A DNA stretch of 7,262 nucleotides from Bacteroidota bacterium (lineage in GTDB: Bacteria > Bacteroidota > Ignavibacteria > T3Sed10-11), in NCBI GenBank assembly GCA_007128495.1, contig SKXH01000068.1:1-7262 (forward strand), in the 5' to 3' direction. A program made the position numbers and the translations under genes. The notes below the pieces were generated by a model. That model ran no database searches, had not been told where the DNA came from, and saw nothing but the letters and a program-made list of their open reading frames with translations. Positions 1-6,165 of this stretch are shown here, one piece after another; position 1 is the stretch's first letter, and every line of letters starts with the position of its first letter.

Positions 1-63
1 GCGTATATGCTGCCGCCTTTTAAAAAGTATCAAATGGCTATTGAGATAATGGATTCTATCTGA
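1..63 (+). CDS. 3' end of an unidentified upstream gene
   Basis: Frame 1 is open from the window edge to a TGA at 61-63 and gives the C-terminal 20 residues AYMLPPFKKYQMAIEIMDSI. The TGA shares its last base with the ATG of the following aldolase (TGATG). Such a junction is typical of translationally coupled operon genes and is the main reason to treat this short frame as real. The peptide is too short to assign to a family and I do not recognise it. Kinases and isomerases often precede class II aldolases in sugar operons, but nothing in these 20 residues tests that. Confidence 0.6.
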   Translation, partial: AYMLPPFKKYQMAIEIMDSI

Positions 64-836
64 TGTCACAATCCTCCATATCATCAATCCTTCATGAAAT
101 GGTTGATGTGTGTCACCGTTTAGCACGAAATAAAATGGTAAGTGCAACCGACGGTAATGTGAGTGTGCGTGTCGATGGGAATTCCTTCTTTACAACGCGT
201 TCATCAATTCATAAAGCAGATGTAACTACACACGATTTCGTTGAAGTAGATCGCACGGGAAAACTCATCAGCGGTACGGGAAACCCCTCAACAGAATTGA
301 AGATGCATCTCTTCATATATGAACAACGTCCCGATGTTAATGCGGTTGTACACGCACATCCTACTTTTGCTACCGCATTTGCCGCAGCGGGGAAAGCATT
401 AGATAAACCAGTTTTTCCCGAAGTACTTGTAATGTTGGGAAAAGTACCGCTCGCGCCATACGGAACTCCATCGACTGAAGAATTGCCGGAATCTCTCCGG
501 CCGTACGTTCAGGATCACAATGCAATATTGCTTGCAAATCACGGCGCCGTTACCTACGGCGCGACGTTAAAACAGGCATATTATGCTATGGAAAAACTTG
601 AACACGCTGCACAAATTATTCTCTACGCACGAATGCTCGGCGGAGAACAATCGTTGTCGGGCGAGCAAATTAAAAAATTAGTTTCGATCAGCGAAGAGAG
701 TTACGGTAAAACAATTCCGGATAGTCACGTACATCACTTTCTGAGTAATACACAACACAACGATGATGGGCTATTCACGGAGAAAGATGTATATGAAATC
801 ATCAAACGGATAATCCGGCGGCTGGAGATTAGTTGA
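63..836 (+). CDS. Class II aldolase/adducin family protein, L-fuculose-phosphate-aldolase-like
   Basis: This is a 257-residue cytoplasmic, probably zinc-dependent sugar-phosphate aldolase. The class II aldolase core spans about residues 8-195. It has the phosphate-loop motif DGNVSVR at 30-36, the catalytic-acid motif STE with Glu78, the zinc pair in HAHP (His97 and His99), and the third zinc ligand His160 in ANHG. These match the Glu73/His92/His94/His155 layout of E. coli FucA, so the active site looks intact. The family splits ketose 1-phosphates into dihydroxyacetone phosphate and an aldehyde; the sugar (fuculose, rhamnulose, 5-deoxyribulose or other) cannot be told here. The protein is about 40 residues longer than FucA, owing to a C-terminal linker (about 221-238) and a predicted amphipathic helix (239-254). 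It starts on the last base of the preceding stop and ends just before the glycosidase gene, so it sits in an operon. No strong Shine-Dalgarno is seen, which fits coupling. Confidence 0.9.
   Translation: MSQSSISSILHEMVDVCHRLARNKMVSATDGNVSVRVDGNSFFTTRSSIHKADVTTHDFVEVDRTGKLISGTGNPSTELKMHLFIYEQRPDVNAVVHAHPTFATAFAAAGKALDKPVFPEVLVMLGKVPLAPYGTPSTEELPESLRPYVQDHNAILLANHGAVTYGATLKQAYYAMEKLEHAAQIILYARMLGGEQSLSGEQIKKLVSISEESYGKTIPDSHVHHFLSNTQHNDDGLFTEKDVYEIIKRIIRRLEIS
824..827 (+). promoter_or_regulatory. Ribosome binding site for the GH15-like gene
   Basis: GGAG lies inside the 3' end of the aldolase gene. It is 11 bases before the ATG at 839 and 5 bases before an in-frame TTG at 833 that overlaps the aldolase stop. 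Spacing slightly favours the TTG, codon preference favours the ATG. The two starts differ by only two residues (MI) ahead of the signal peptide. Confidence 0.45.
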
Positions 837-838
837 TT

Positions 839-3088
839 ATGAAAGTAAGATTATTTTTGATAATTATGCTCGCGCTTTCTTACGGAAAAAACCATGCGGC
901 TGATTATGATCTTATTGTCGACCTGACAGGCACGTGGCATTTTCAGATAGGTGACCATATTACCTGGCGTCAGGTTCATTATAATCATGAACATTGGGAC
1001 ACCATACAGGTCCCTGCCACCTGGGAATCGCAGGGATATATTCATGACGGCTATGCGTGGTACAGAAAAACATTTACAATTCCGGATGAGTTTGTGGGAG
1101 AACCCTCGATATTGATCGGTGGAAAAATCGACGATGCCGATCAAACATTTCTAAACGGCCAGCTGATCGGTGCCGTGGGTGATTTCCCCCCGAATGCACG
1201 AACTGAGTGGAATACGCTTAGATTATATGAAATTCCCGAAGGATTACTAAAAGAAGAAAACACGATCGCTATTCGTGTGTACGATATGGGGCAGGAGGGA
1301 GGAATACACGCCGGCCCGATCGGTATAGCGCGGGAGGTGGATGTGACGGCACTGTTGAACATTCGCCGGGAACCATTCCACTCATTTAATTATATGACAA
1401 CATCAAATGGATACAGCGCTGCTGTTGTTAACACACAAACCGGTTTGATCGAGCATTTCTATGAATCGATCTACCAAATGAAAGATCCCGAAACGGCGAC
1501 GCGTGACCTTCTGGCCGGGGTTGATGGCCGGTTTACCATTGACGGCACACACTACGACTTAGAAGATGTGAAACCGCAATCAGGATATTATGTCGATCAA
1601 TCCGGTATCATCAGGTTAACATATCAAAATGGTCTGCTGCTTTCTATTTTCTCTCCCCTGTCTATCGACCGTCCGTCTTTGGTGATCGCTGCTCGGGCTG
1701 ACGCGGGTCATAATCTTGAAGCATTTTCACTGCGGTATGATACTGAAGATGATGTTAACGATTTGCATTCCGCTGTTTATAATTATAAACGCAACGAAGA
1801 ATTACTGGAATCACGAATTATATTTTATGCGGACGATTCCATAATCGATGAAATTGAGGAGTTCATAAGGGAAGATGATGTTGTACGTTTCGAACTGCAG
1901 CAATGGAATGAATTGCATACACGGGCGGATATACCGGAGGAGTTAACCGGTTCCAAACTGCGTTTGTATAAACAATCGCTTAGTGTCTTCAAGATGGGGC
2001 AGAGCCGTGAACCCGGAAAGCCGAACGGACAAATCGTTGCTTCACTCCCTCCCGGTATGTGGAACATAACGTGGGTTCGTGACGGTGCCTATGCGATCGC
2101 GGCAATGGCGCAGGCAGGTTTATATGATGAAGCCCGCAAAGGGTTGTCATTTTACCTCAATGCCGACGTTGGTTACTACCGGGAATATATTCATACCGAT
2201 GGTATTGATTACGGAATTGGTATGCCGTATCAAATCTCGGTATGCAGGTACTACGGCGATGGAACCGAAGAGTCGGACTCCAACGATGATGGCCCGAATA
2301 TTGAGCTCGACGGTTTCGGATTGTTTCTCTGGGCTCTTCACGAGTATGTTAGAGCATCCGGTGATCTTGATTTTGTGAGAGAACACTGGGATGTTTTACA
2401 AACAAAAGTTGCAGATGTTATCGTGGAATCACGGGATGAAACCGGTTTGATTCGGATCGATTCCGGGCCCTGGGAGCGGCATTTGCCGGGTAAGCGTTTT
2501 GCATACACCTCAATAGTTAATTGGTACGGTTTACAAGTCGCAGCCGATCTGGCCGGACGACTGGAAGAATACAGCACCGCTGCACATTATCGTCTCACTG
2601 CGGATAGCTTACAAAATGCAATATTGAACCATCTTGTCGATGAAGACAGCGTTATAATATCTAACTATGAAACCCGGGATCCGGAGGAGTATCATTATTA
2701 TGATGCCGGCGTTGTTGAAGCGATAAATTTAGGACTGATTGAACCCGACAGCGAGATTGCTATTGCAACTATGGAAACTTTACGCAGAGTGCTTGCGATG
2801 CAGCACCGTCCTTATGGCTATCACCGGATTACTAACGGCGACTGGTATGACAGCCAGGAATGGATTATTATTAATTTACGAATGGTCTCTGCATTAATAA
2901 AAATGGATCACATGGATGATGCTGAAGAATTGCTGCAATGGGTGGTGGAACAATCGGCACATAATTATTATTTGATAGCTGAGTTGTATGATGAGTATTC
3001 GGCAGCGTATGAAGGAGCTGTACCGATGGTGGGATTTGGCGCCGGGGCATATATCCTGGCAATTCATGCATTGCTGCAGGATTTTTAA
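839..3088 (+). CDS. Secreted GH15-like (glucoamylase-type) glycoside hydrolase with N-terminal GH2-like sugar-binding domain
   Basis: This is a 749-residue exported protein. Residues 1-20 form a signal peptide: KVR, a hydrophobic stretch, then a likely cleavage after NHA. There is no lipobox cysteine, so it is probably periplasmic or secreted. Residues about 25-165 resemble the jelly-roll sugar-binding domain of GH2 enzymes (LTGTWHF, VPATWE, WYRKTFTIP and FLNGQLIG). Residues about 180-310 resemble the beta-sandwich that precedes bacterial GH15 barrels. The (alpha/alpha)6 barrel runs from about 370 to the end. It shows the substrate-binding motif WVRDG (412-416), then DGPNIELDGFG, then PWERH with Glu546 as likely general acid, and finally LIAELYDEY with Glu715 as likely base. 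GH15 enzymes are inverting exo-acting alpha-glucosidases or relatives (glucoamylase, glucodextranase, trehalase). Alpha-glucan or alpha-glucoside cleavage is inferred, not shown. A TTG at 833 is an alternative start. The gene lies two bases after the first aldolase. Confidence 0.82.
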   Translation: MKVRLFLIIMLALSYGKNHAADYDLIVDLTGTWHFQIGDHITWRQVHYNHEHWDTIQVPATWESQGYIHDGYAWYRKTFTIPDEFVGEPSILIGGKIDDADQTFLNGQLIGAVGDFPPNARTEWNTLRLYEIPEGLLKEENTIAIRVYDMGQEGGIHAGPIGIAREVDVTALLNIRREPFHSFNYMTTSNGYSAAVVNTQTGLIEHFYESIYQMKDPETATRDLLAGVDGRFTIDGTHYDLEDVKPQSGYYVDQSGIIRLTYQNGLLLSIFSPLSIDRPSLVIAARADAGHNLEAFSLRYDTEDDVNDLHSAVYNYKRNEELLESRIIFYADDSIIDEIEEFIREDDVVRFELQQWNELHTRADIPEELTGSKLRLYKQSLSVFKMGQSREPGKPNGQIVASLPPGMWNITWVRDGAYAIAAMAQAGLYDEARKGLSFYLNADVGYYREYIHTDGIDYGIGMPYQISVCRYYGDGTEESDSNDDGPNIELDGFGLFLWALHEYVRASGDLDFVREHWDVLQTKVADVIVESRDETGLIRIDSGPWERHLPGKRFAYTSIVNWYGLQVAADLAGRLEEYSTAAHYRLTADSLQNAILNHLVDEDSVIISNYETRDPEEYHYYDAGVVEAINLGLIEPDSEIAIATMETLRRVLAMQHRPYGYHRITNGDWYDSQEWIIINLRMVSALIKMDHMDDAEELLQWVVEQSAHNYYLIAELYDEYSAAYEGAVPMVGFGAGAYILAIHALLQDF

Positions 3089-3118
3089 TATATTGATTGA
3101 ACTTTATGTAAAATATTA

Positions 3119-3123
3119 AAGGA
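3119..3123 (+). promoter_or_regulatory. Ribosome binding site that decides the start of the second aldolase gene
   Basis: AAGGA ends on the first base of an ATG at 3123, leaving no spacer for that start. It lies 8 bases before an in-frame GTG at 3132, a near-ideal distance. GTG is therefore the likely initiator, making the protein three residues shorter than the longest reading. Confidence 0.65.
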
Positions 3124-3131
3124 TGATTGGC

Positions 3132-4280
3132 GTGGATATAAAACAGAAAACAAAATTAAGCTATTCATTTGTCGGCGACCCCGTGACCGATACGGTCCGA
3201 TGGTTTGTTGAAGGCATCGACAAGCGGATGAAAGCACGAGGGCACGAATATCACGAGACACCGACCGATGATACAGGGTTGATATTTAATCTGGTTGATA
3301 CTGAAAATGCCCGTCCATACCGGCGTAAATCACAAAGTGTTTTTATTGTTTCGATATTGGAGGGAAAGGTGCCGAATGGACATATTCTTGAAACGGCATA
3401 TCCCCATTTGCTGAAGAACATATCCAACCTGCTTATCTATCATGTTGCCGATAAAAACGATTTATGTTCGTATTTTGTGACGCCGGAACAGGGATATCCC
3501 CACGTTACATTACGCGATGGTAAAGAGGATGAGTATTTCGAGAATGCCTATGAGCGGATCGCGCCTCTGGCATGTTCCCGGTTCGTTATTAACAATGAGT
3601 TTACACCTGATTTACCAGATGAACTTGCGGCAGGAACCGATAAAACGCGTCAGTTGTATTATGCCGGTCGAAAGCTCGATGAGATGGACCTCCTGCCGAC
3701 TGTTATAAAGATCGAGCAATTTTTAAGTGAAGAAGCCCTTCGTCAGCTCTGGCGGTTATACCGTGTCGGCGGCTTGAGCTACGGCAATCTCAGTGTTCGT
3801 AACGATGAAAATACATTCTGGATGAGTGCATCGGGCGTCGATAAATCTAATTTACAGACCGTCGGTGAGCACATACATCTTGTCAAAGGGTATGACAGGA
3901 AAAATAACGCAATACGTGTCAGTATACCGAAGCATATTGAACGTCCCGTACGTGTATCGGTCGATGCGATCGAACACTGGATGGTATACACGGAAAATCC
4001 CGATGTCGGCGCAATGATTCACGCACACTGCTGGGTTGATGACGATGCGACAAAGATGAATGGGCATACCGTCGCGTTTACAAAAACATCCTATCCCTGC
4101 GGAACCGTTGAACTGGGCGAGGATACCGCATCGGTTATACGCAATGCCCCCGATCCGACACGGGTGGTTGTGTGTCAGAAAAATCATGGTATTGTTATTA
4201 CGGGTAAAGATTTGAAGGATATATTCGATCGTATTGACAACGGCTTAATAAGGATTGTAAAGCAGATTGAAATGACGTAA
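3132..4280 (+). CDS. Class II aldolase/adducin-fold protein fused to an uncharacterised N-terminal domain
   Basis: This is a 382-residue cytoplasmic protein from the GTG start, about 170 residues longer than a usual class II aldolase. Residues 1 to about 185 form a domain I cannot assign. It opens with KLSYSFVGDPVTDTV, contains GLIFNLVDTENARPYRRKSQ, and has several hydrophobic strands that suggest an alpha/beta fold. Residues about 186-382 are a class II aldolase core with YGNLSVR (Gly218, Asn219), HAH (His297, His299) and KNHG (His352), so the three metal-binding histidines are kept. Where FucA and the first aldolase have catalytic Glu (S-x-E), this protein has S-V-D (Asp278, codon 3963-3965). 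Aspartate occurs near this site in epimerase members such as L-ribulose-5-phosphate 4-epimerase, so the reaction may not be FucA-type cleavage. It lies 43 bases after the glycosidase gene on the same strand, probably in the same operon, and converges on the transporter gene. Confidence 0.8.
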   Translation: MDIKQKTKLSYSFVGDPVTDTVRWFVEGIDKRMKARGHEYHETPTDDTGLIFNLVDTENARPYRRKSQSVFIVSILEGKVPNGHILETAYPHLLKNISNLLIYHVADKNDLCSYFVTPEQGYPHVTLRDGKEDEYFENAYERIAPLACSRFVINNEFTPDLPDELAAGTDKTRQLYYAGRKLDEMDLLPTVIKIEQFLSEEALRQLWRLYRVGGLSYGNLSVRNDENTFWMSASGVDKSNLQTVGEHIHLVKGYDRKNNAIRVSIPKHIERPVRVSVDAIEHWMVYTENPDVGAMIHAHCWVDDDATKMNGHTVAFTKTSYPCGTVELGEDTASVIRNAPDPTRVVVCQKNHGIVITGKDLKDIFDRIDNGLIRIVKQIEMT

Positions 4281-4316
4281 TGTCTGAATTCAATGCTGAT
4301 AGTTTTCAATGGAAGT

Positions 4317-5606
4317 TTAAATTACGTCTTCCGCAGACTCTCTGTACGGCTCTTCTTTTACCCGCTGGAGGAGTAGTAACCCGACAAGAAAAAATAGCCC
4401 CACAGATAATATTGCCCATCGTTGATCGAATAAAGTCGAGAGCAACCCAAATAATGCCGGCCCGATTATAGCCGATGCCTTCCCGAAAAATGAGTAGAAA
4501 CCGAAAAACTCTGTCCGTTTATTAAATGGTATGATTGTGCTCATCAAGCTGCGGCTGGATGCCTGGCACGAACCGAGTGCAAGACCGGCAATCATACCGA
4601 TAATGAAAAAGGTGAGTTTATCCTGCGAGAAAAATGCACCGATCACGACTCCAACCCAGATGAGAAGTGTAATGCTGATGGTATTCTTCCGGCCGATGCT
4701 GTCGGCAAGTATTCCAAACCCGAGTGAACCGGCAATGGCTGTTGTTTGAATTGTGATGAAAAATAGTAATAATTCGGTTATGGTGAAATTAAGCGTGACC
4801 GTTGCATAAATGGATGCAAAGATGACGACCGTATTGATACCGTCGAAGTAGATGAAGTAACTTATTAAAAATTTTCCTATGTTGCTGTACTTTTTCACAT
4901 TCCGGACGGTCGTTACCACGCGGTTTATTCCGATATTCAAATACGATACGGACCGGTGTATATGCTTTCTTGAATCCTGAAGGACGAAGAAAAAGGGAAA
5001 TGCCAATACAAAAAACATACCGGCCGCCAGCACAAACGTCCACCGGATATTGATATAGTTTTCCGGTATGAATCCATCGCTGAGCAGGGGATAGGAGAAG
5101 AGAACGGCAAGTAATGAGCCGACATATCCCATGGCGAACCCATACCCTGAAACCCTTCCGTAACTTCTTTCCGTTGTTATTTCCGGCAGAAAAGCGTCAT
5201 AAAAAACAAGTCCCGCTTCAAATCCTATATTGGCAAGTACAAGGAGTATAAAACCCAGTGCAAGACGGTGTTCGCCGACGTAAAATAGAAGCGCTGTCGA
5301 AATGATACACAGGAGTGTGAAATAAAGTAAGAATCTTTTTTTACCGGCAGAGTGATCGGCAATTGCACCGAGGATGGGAGATATCAGTGCGGCGATCAGC
5401 ATTGAAGTGCTGAATGCGGCGCCCCACAAAAAATCTGCATCCGCCCGATCTGCAGCCAGTATGGTTGTGAAGTACACCGGAAAAACAACCGTTAAAATGA
5501 GCATAATGAAAGCATTACTGCCCGTATCGAATAATGTCCAGATGAATATCTGGAACCGTGTTGCCGGTTGTTTGTCGGTGTCAGGTTGTGGTGGTGTTTG
5601 TATCAC
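4317..5606 (-). CDS. MFS transporter, UMF1 family (Atg22-like)
   Basis: This is a 429-residue inner-membrane protein with about twelve hydrophobic segments (roughly residues 19-50, 60-85, 92-110, 115-138, 152-175, 188-210, 245-270, 275-300, 308-326, 331-349, 368-390 and 397-414). MFS loop motifs appear in both halves: GAIADHSAGKKR near 80-91 and GILADSIGRKN near 298-308. The stretches SGYGFAMGYVG (153-163) and SRSLMSTIIP with EFFGFYSFFGK (351-376) are typical of the UMF1 group, named after yeast vacuolar Atg22. Bacterial members are presumed secondary transporters, usually of unknown substrate. Atg22 exports amino acids, and a leucine dehydrogenase gene lies two genes upstream, so amino acid transport is possible but only inferred. 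Translation begins at a GTG (5606-5604) overlapping the nusB stop by four bases and preceded by AAGG. The length is normal and there is no sign of disruption. Confidence 0.88.
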   Translation of the reverse strand: MIQTPPQPDTDKQPATRFQIFIWTLFDTGSNAFIMLILTVVFPVYFTTILAADRADADFLWGAAFSTSMLIAALISPILGAIADHSAGKKRFLLYFTLLCIISTALLFYVGEHRLALGFILLVLANIGFEAGLVFYDAFLPEITTERSYGRVSGYGFAMGYVGSLLAVLFSYPLLSDGFIPENYINIRWTFVLAAGMFFVLAFPFFFVLQDSRKHIHRSVSYLNIGINRVVTTVRNVKKYSNIGKFLISYFIYFDGINTVVIFASIYATVTLNFTITELLLFFITIQTTAIAGSLGFGILADSIGRKNTISITLLIWVGVVIGAFFSQDKLTFFIIGMIAGLALGSCQASSRSLMSTIIPFNKRTEFFGFYSFFGKASAIIGPALFGLLSTLFDQRWAILSVGLFFLVGLLLLQRVKEEPYRESAEDVI

Positions 5607-6103
5607 GTCGCCTTGTTATCGTGGTCATCATCGCTGCGAACATTGTGGACGCCAATATCGATCAGGCCCCGTCCGCGTTTATTCAATCTGTTCTCTTGCT
5701 TCAATTGTTCGAATATTGCATCGAGAATAGCGTTAATAAACTGCCCGCTTTTTTCGGTACTGAACTTTTTTGCAATTTCGATGGCTTCATTGATTGAAAC
5801 TTTGGGCGGAATCTCTTCGAAGAACAGCAGTTCGGTTATGGTCATGCGGAGCAACAGCTTATCGATTAGGGCGATCCTGTCGAATTCCCAGTTTTCAACA
5901 TGCGCACGAATGAGCGGATCGATTTCCTGTTGAGCTTCAATACATCTCCGGAACAGCATCCGTGCAAACTCATGTGAAACTTTATCATCACGCAGCTTAT
6001 CGACGGTGTACGATAAAATGTGTTCTTGAGTATCGTCTGATAATTCTAATGCGTATAATGCTTGCAGGGTTTTCTCGCGTACAAGACGTCGTGTGTAAGG
6101 CAT
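5603..6103 (-). CDS. nusB: Transcription antitermination factor NusB
   Basis: This is a 166-residue, all-helical RNA-binding protein. NusB pairs with NusE (ribosomal protein S10) on boxA RNA and supports antitermination, chiefly of rRNA operons. The N-terminus RRLVREKTLQALYALE (5-20) is the family signature. It is followed by NWEFDRIALIDKLLLRM (71-87) and by IPPKVSINEAIEIAKKF (98-114) leading into GQFINAILD (120-128). I chose the ATG at 6103-6101 because it puts the signature at the usual position. The frame extends to a GTG at 6145, but the 14 extra residues would overlap the upstream hairpin and lack family likeness. No clear Shine-Dalgarno precedes this ATG. About 30 residues follow the core, including KRGRGLIDI and a polar DDDHDNK tail. 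The gene sits 62 bases after leucine dehydrogenase and is coupled to the transporter by a GTGA overlap. Confidence 0.95.
   Translation of the reverse strand: MPYTRRLVREKTLQALYALELSDDTQEHILSYTVDKLRDDKVSHEFARMLFRRCIEAQQEIDPLIRAHVENWEFDRIALIDKLLLRMTITELLFFEEIPPKVSINEAIEIAKKFSTEKSGQFINAILDAIFEQLKQENRLNKRGRGLIDIGVHNVRSDDDHDNKAT
5611..5614 (-). promoter_or_regulatory. Ribosome binding site for the UMF1 transporter
   Basis: On the minus strand AAGG lies four bases before the GTG start at 5606, within the last codons of nusB. Together with the GTGA stop/start overlap it supports the GTG as initiator and suggests re-initiation by ribosomes finishing nusB. Confidence 0.5.
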
Positions 6104-6123
6104 AATGTAGTATAAATATTGAG

Positions 6124-6156
6124 ACGCGGAGCCCGCAATGAACACAGACTCCGCGT
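6124..6156 (-). promoter_or_regulatory. Stem-loop between leucine dehydrogenase and nusB
   Basis: ACGCGGAG (6124-6131) and CTCCGCGT (6149-6156) form a perfect 8-bp, GC-rich stem with a 17-base loop. On the minus strand it begins 9 bases after the leucine dehydrogenase stop codon and ends 20 bases before the nusB ATG. The bases that follow (CTCAATATTTATA) are AT-rich but have no run of T, so it is a poor intrinsic terminator. It may act as a weak terminator or attenuator, or as a 3'-end stabilising structure. Which of these applies cannot be decided from the sequence. Confidence 0.5.
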
Positions 6157-6165
6157 GTATAACAA

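Noticed and set aside
3089..3131. Possible promoter in the gap before the second aldolase (TAAAAT at 3109-3114)
   Set aside because: The -10-like hexamer is expected by chance in AT-rich sequence and no -35 element lies at the right distance.
3852..4187. Minus-strand 111-residue frame opposite the second aldolase
   Set aside because: It is antisense to the conserved aldolase domain, whose plus-strand motifs (HAH, KNHG) are clear. It is a shadow frame.
4266..4294. Possible terminator hairpin between the convergent genes (ATTGAA...TTCAAT with an inner GAC/GTC)
   Set aside because: The stem is short, AT-rich and interrupted by an uneven internal loop, and no T run follows it on either strand.
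4280..4471. Small plus-strand frame starting at TAATG directly after the second aldolase
   Set aside because: The overlapping start looks like coupling, but most of the frame lies antisense to the well-supported C-terminal coding region of the UMF1 transporter, and the 63-residue product has no recognisable features.
5568..5933. Plus-strand 121-residue and neighbouring frames opposite nusB
   Set aside because: They cover the conserved NusB coding region antisense and encode Ser/Cys-rich sequence with no family likeness.
6109..6114. TATACT (minus strand) as a -10 box for a nusB promoter
   Set aside because: It lies only five bases before the nusB ATG, which would need a nearly leaderless transcript, and no -35 match is present upstream.
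6104..6145. Upstream GTG extension of nusB (14 extra residues)
   Set aside because: The extension runs through the loop and one arm of the stem-loop, has no NusB likeness, and the ATG at 6103 places the conserved RRLVREK motif at its normal position.
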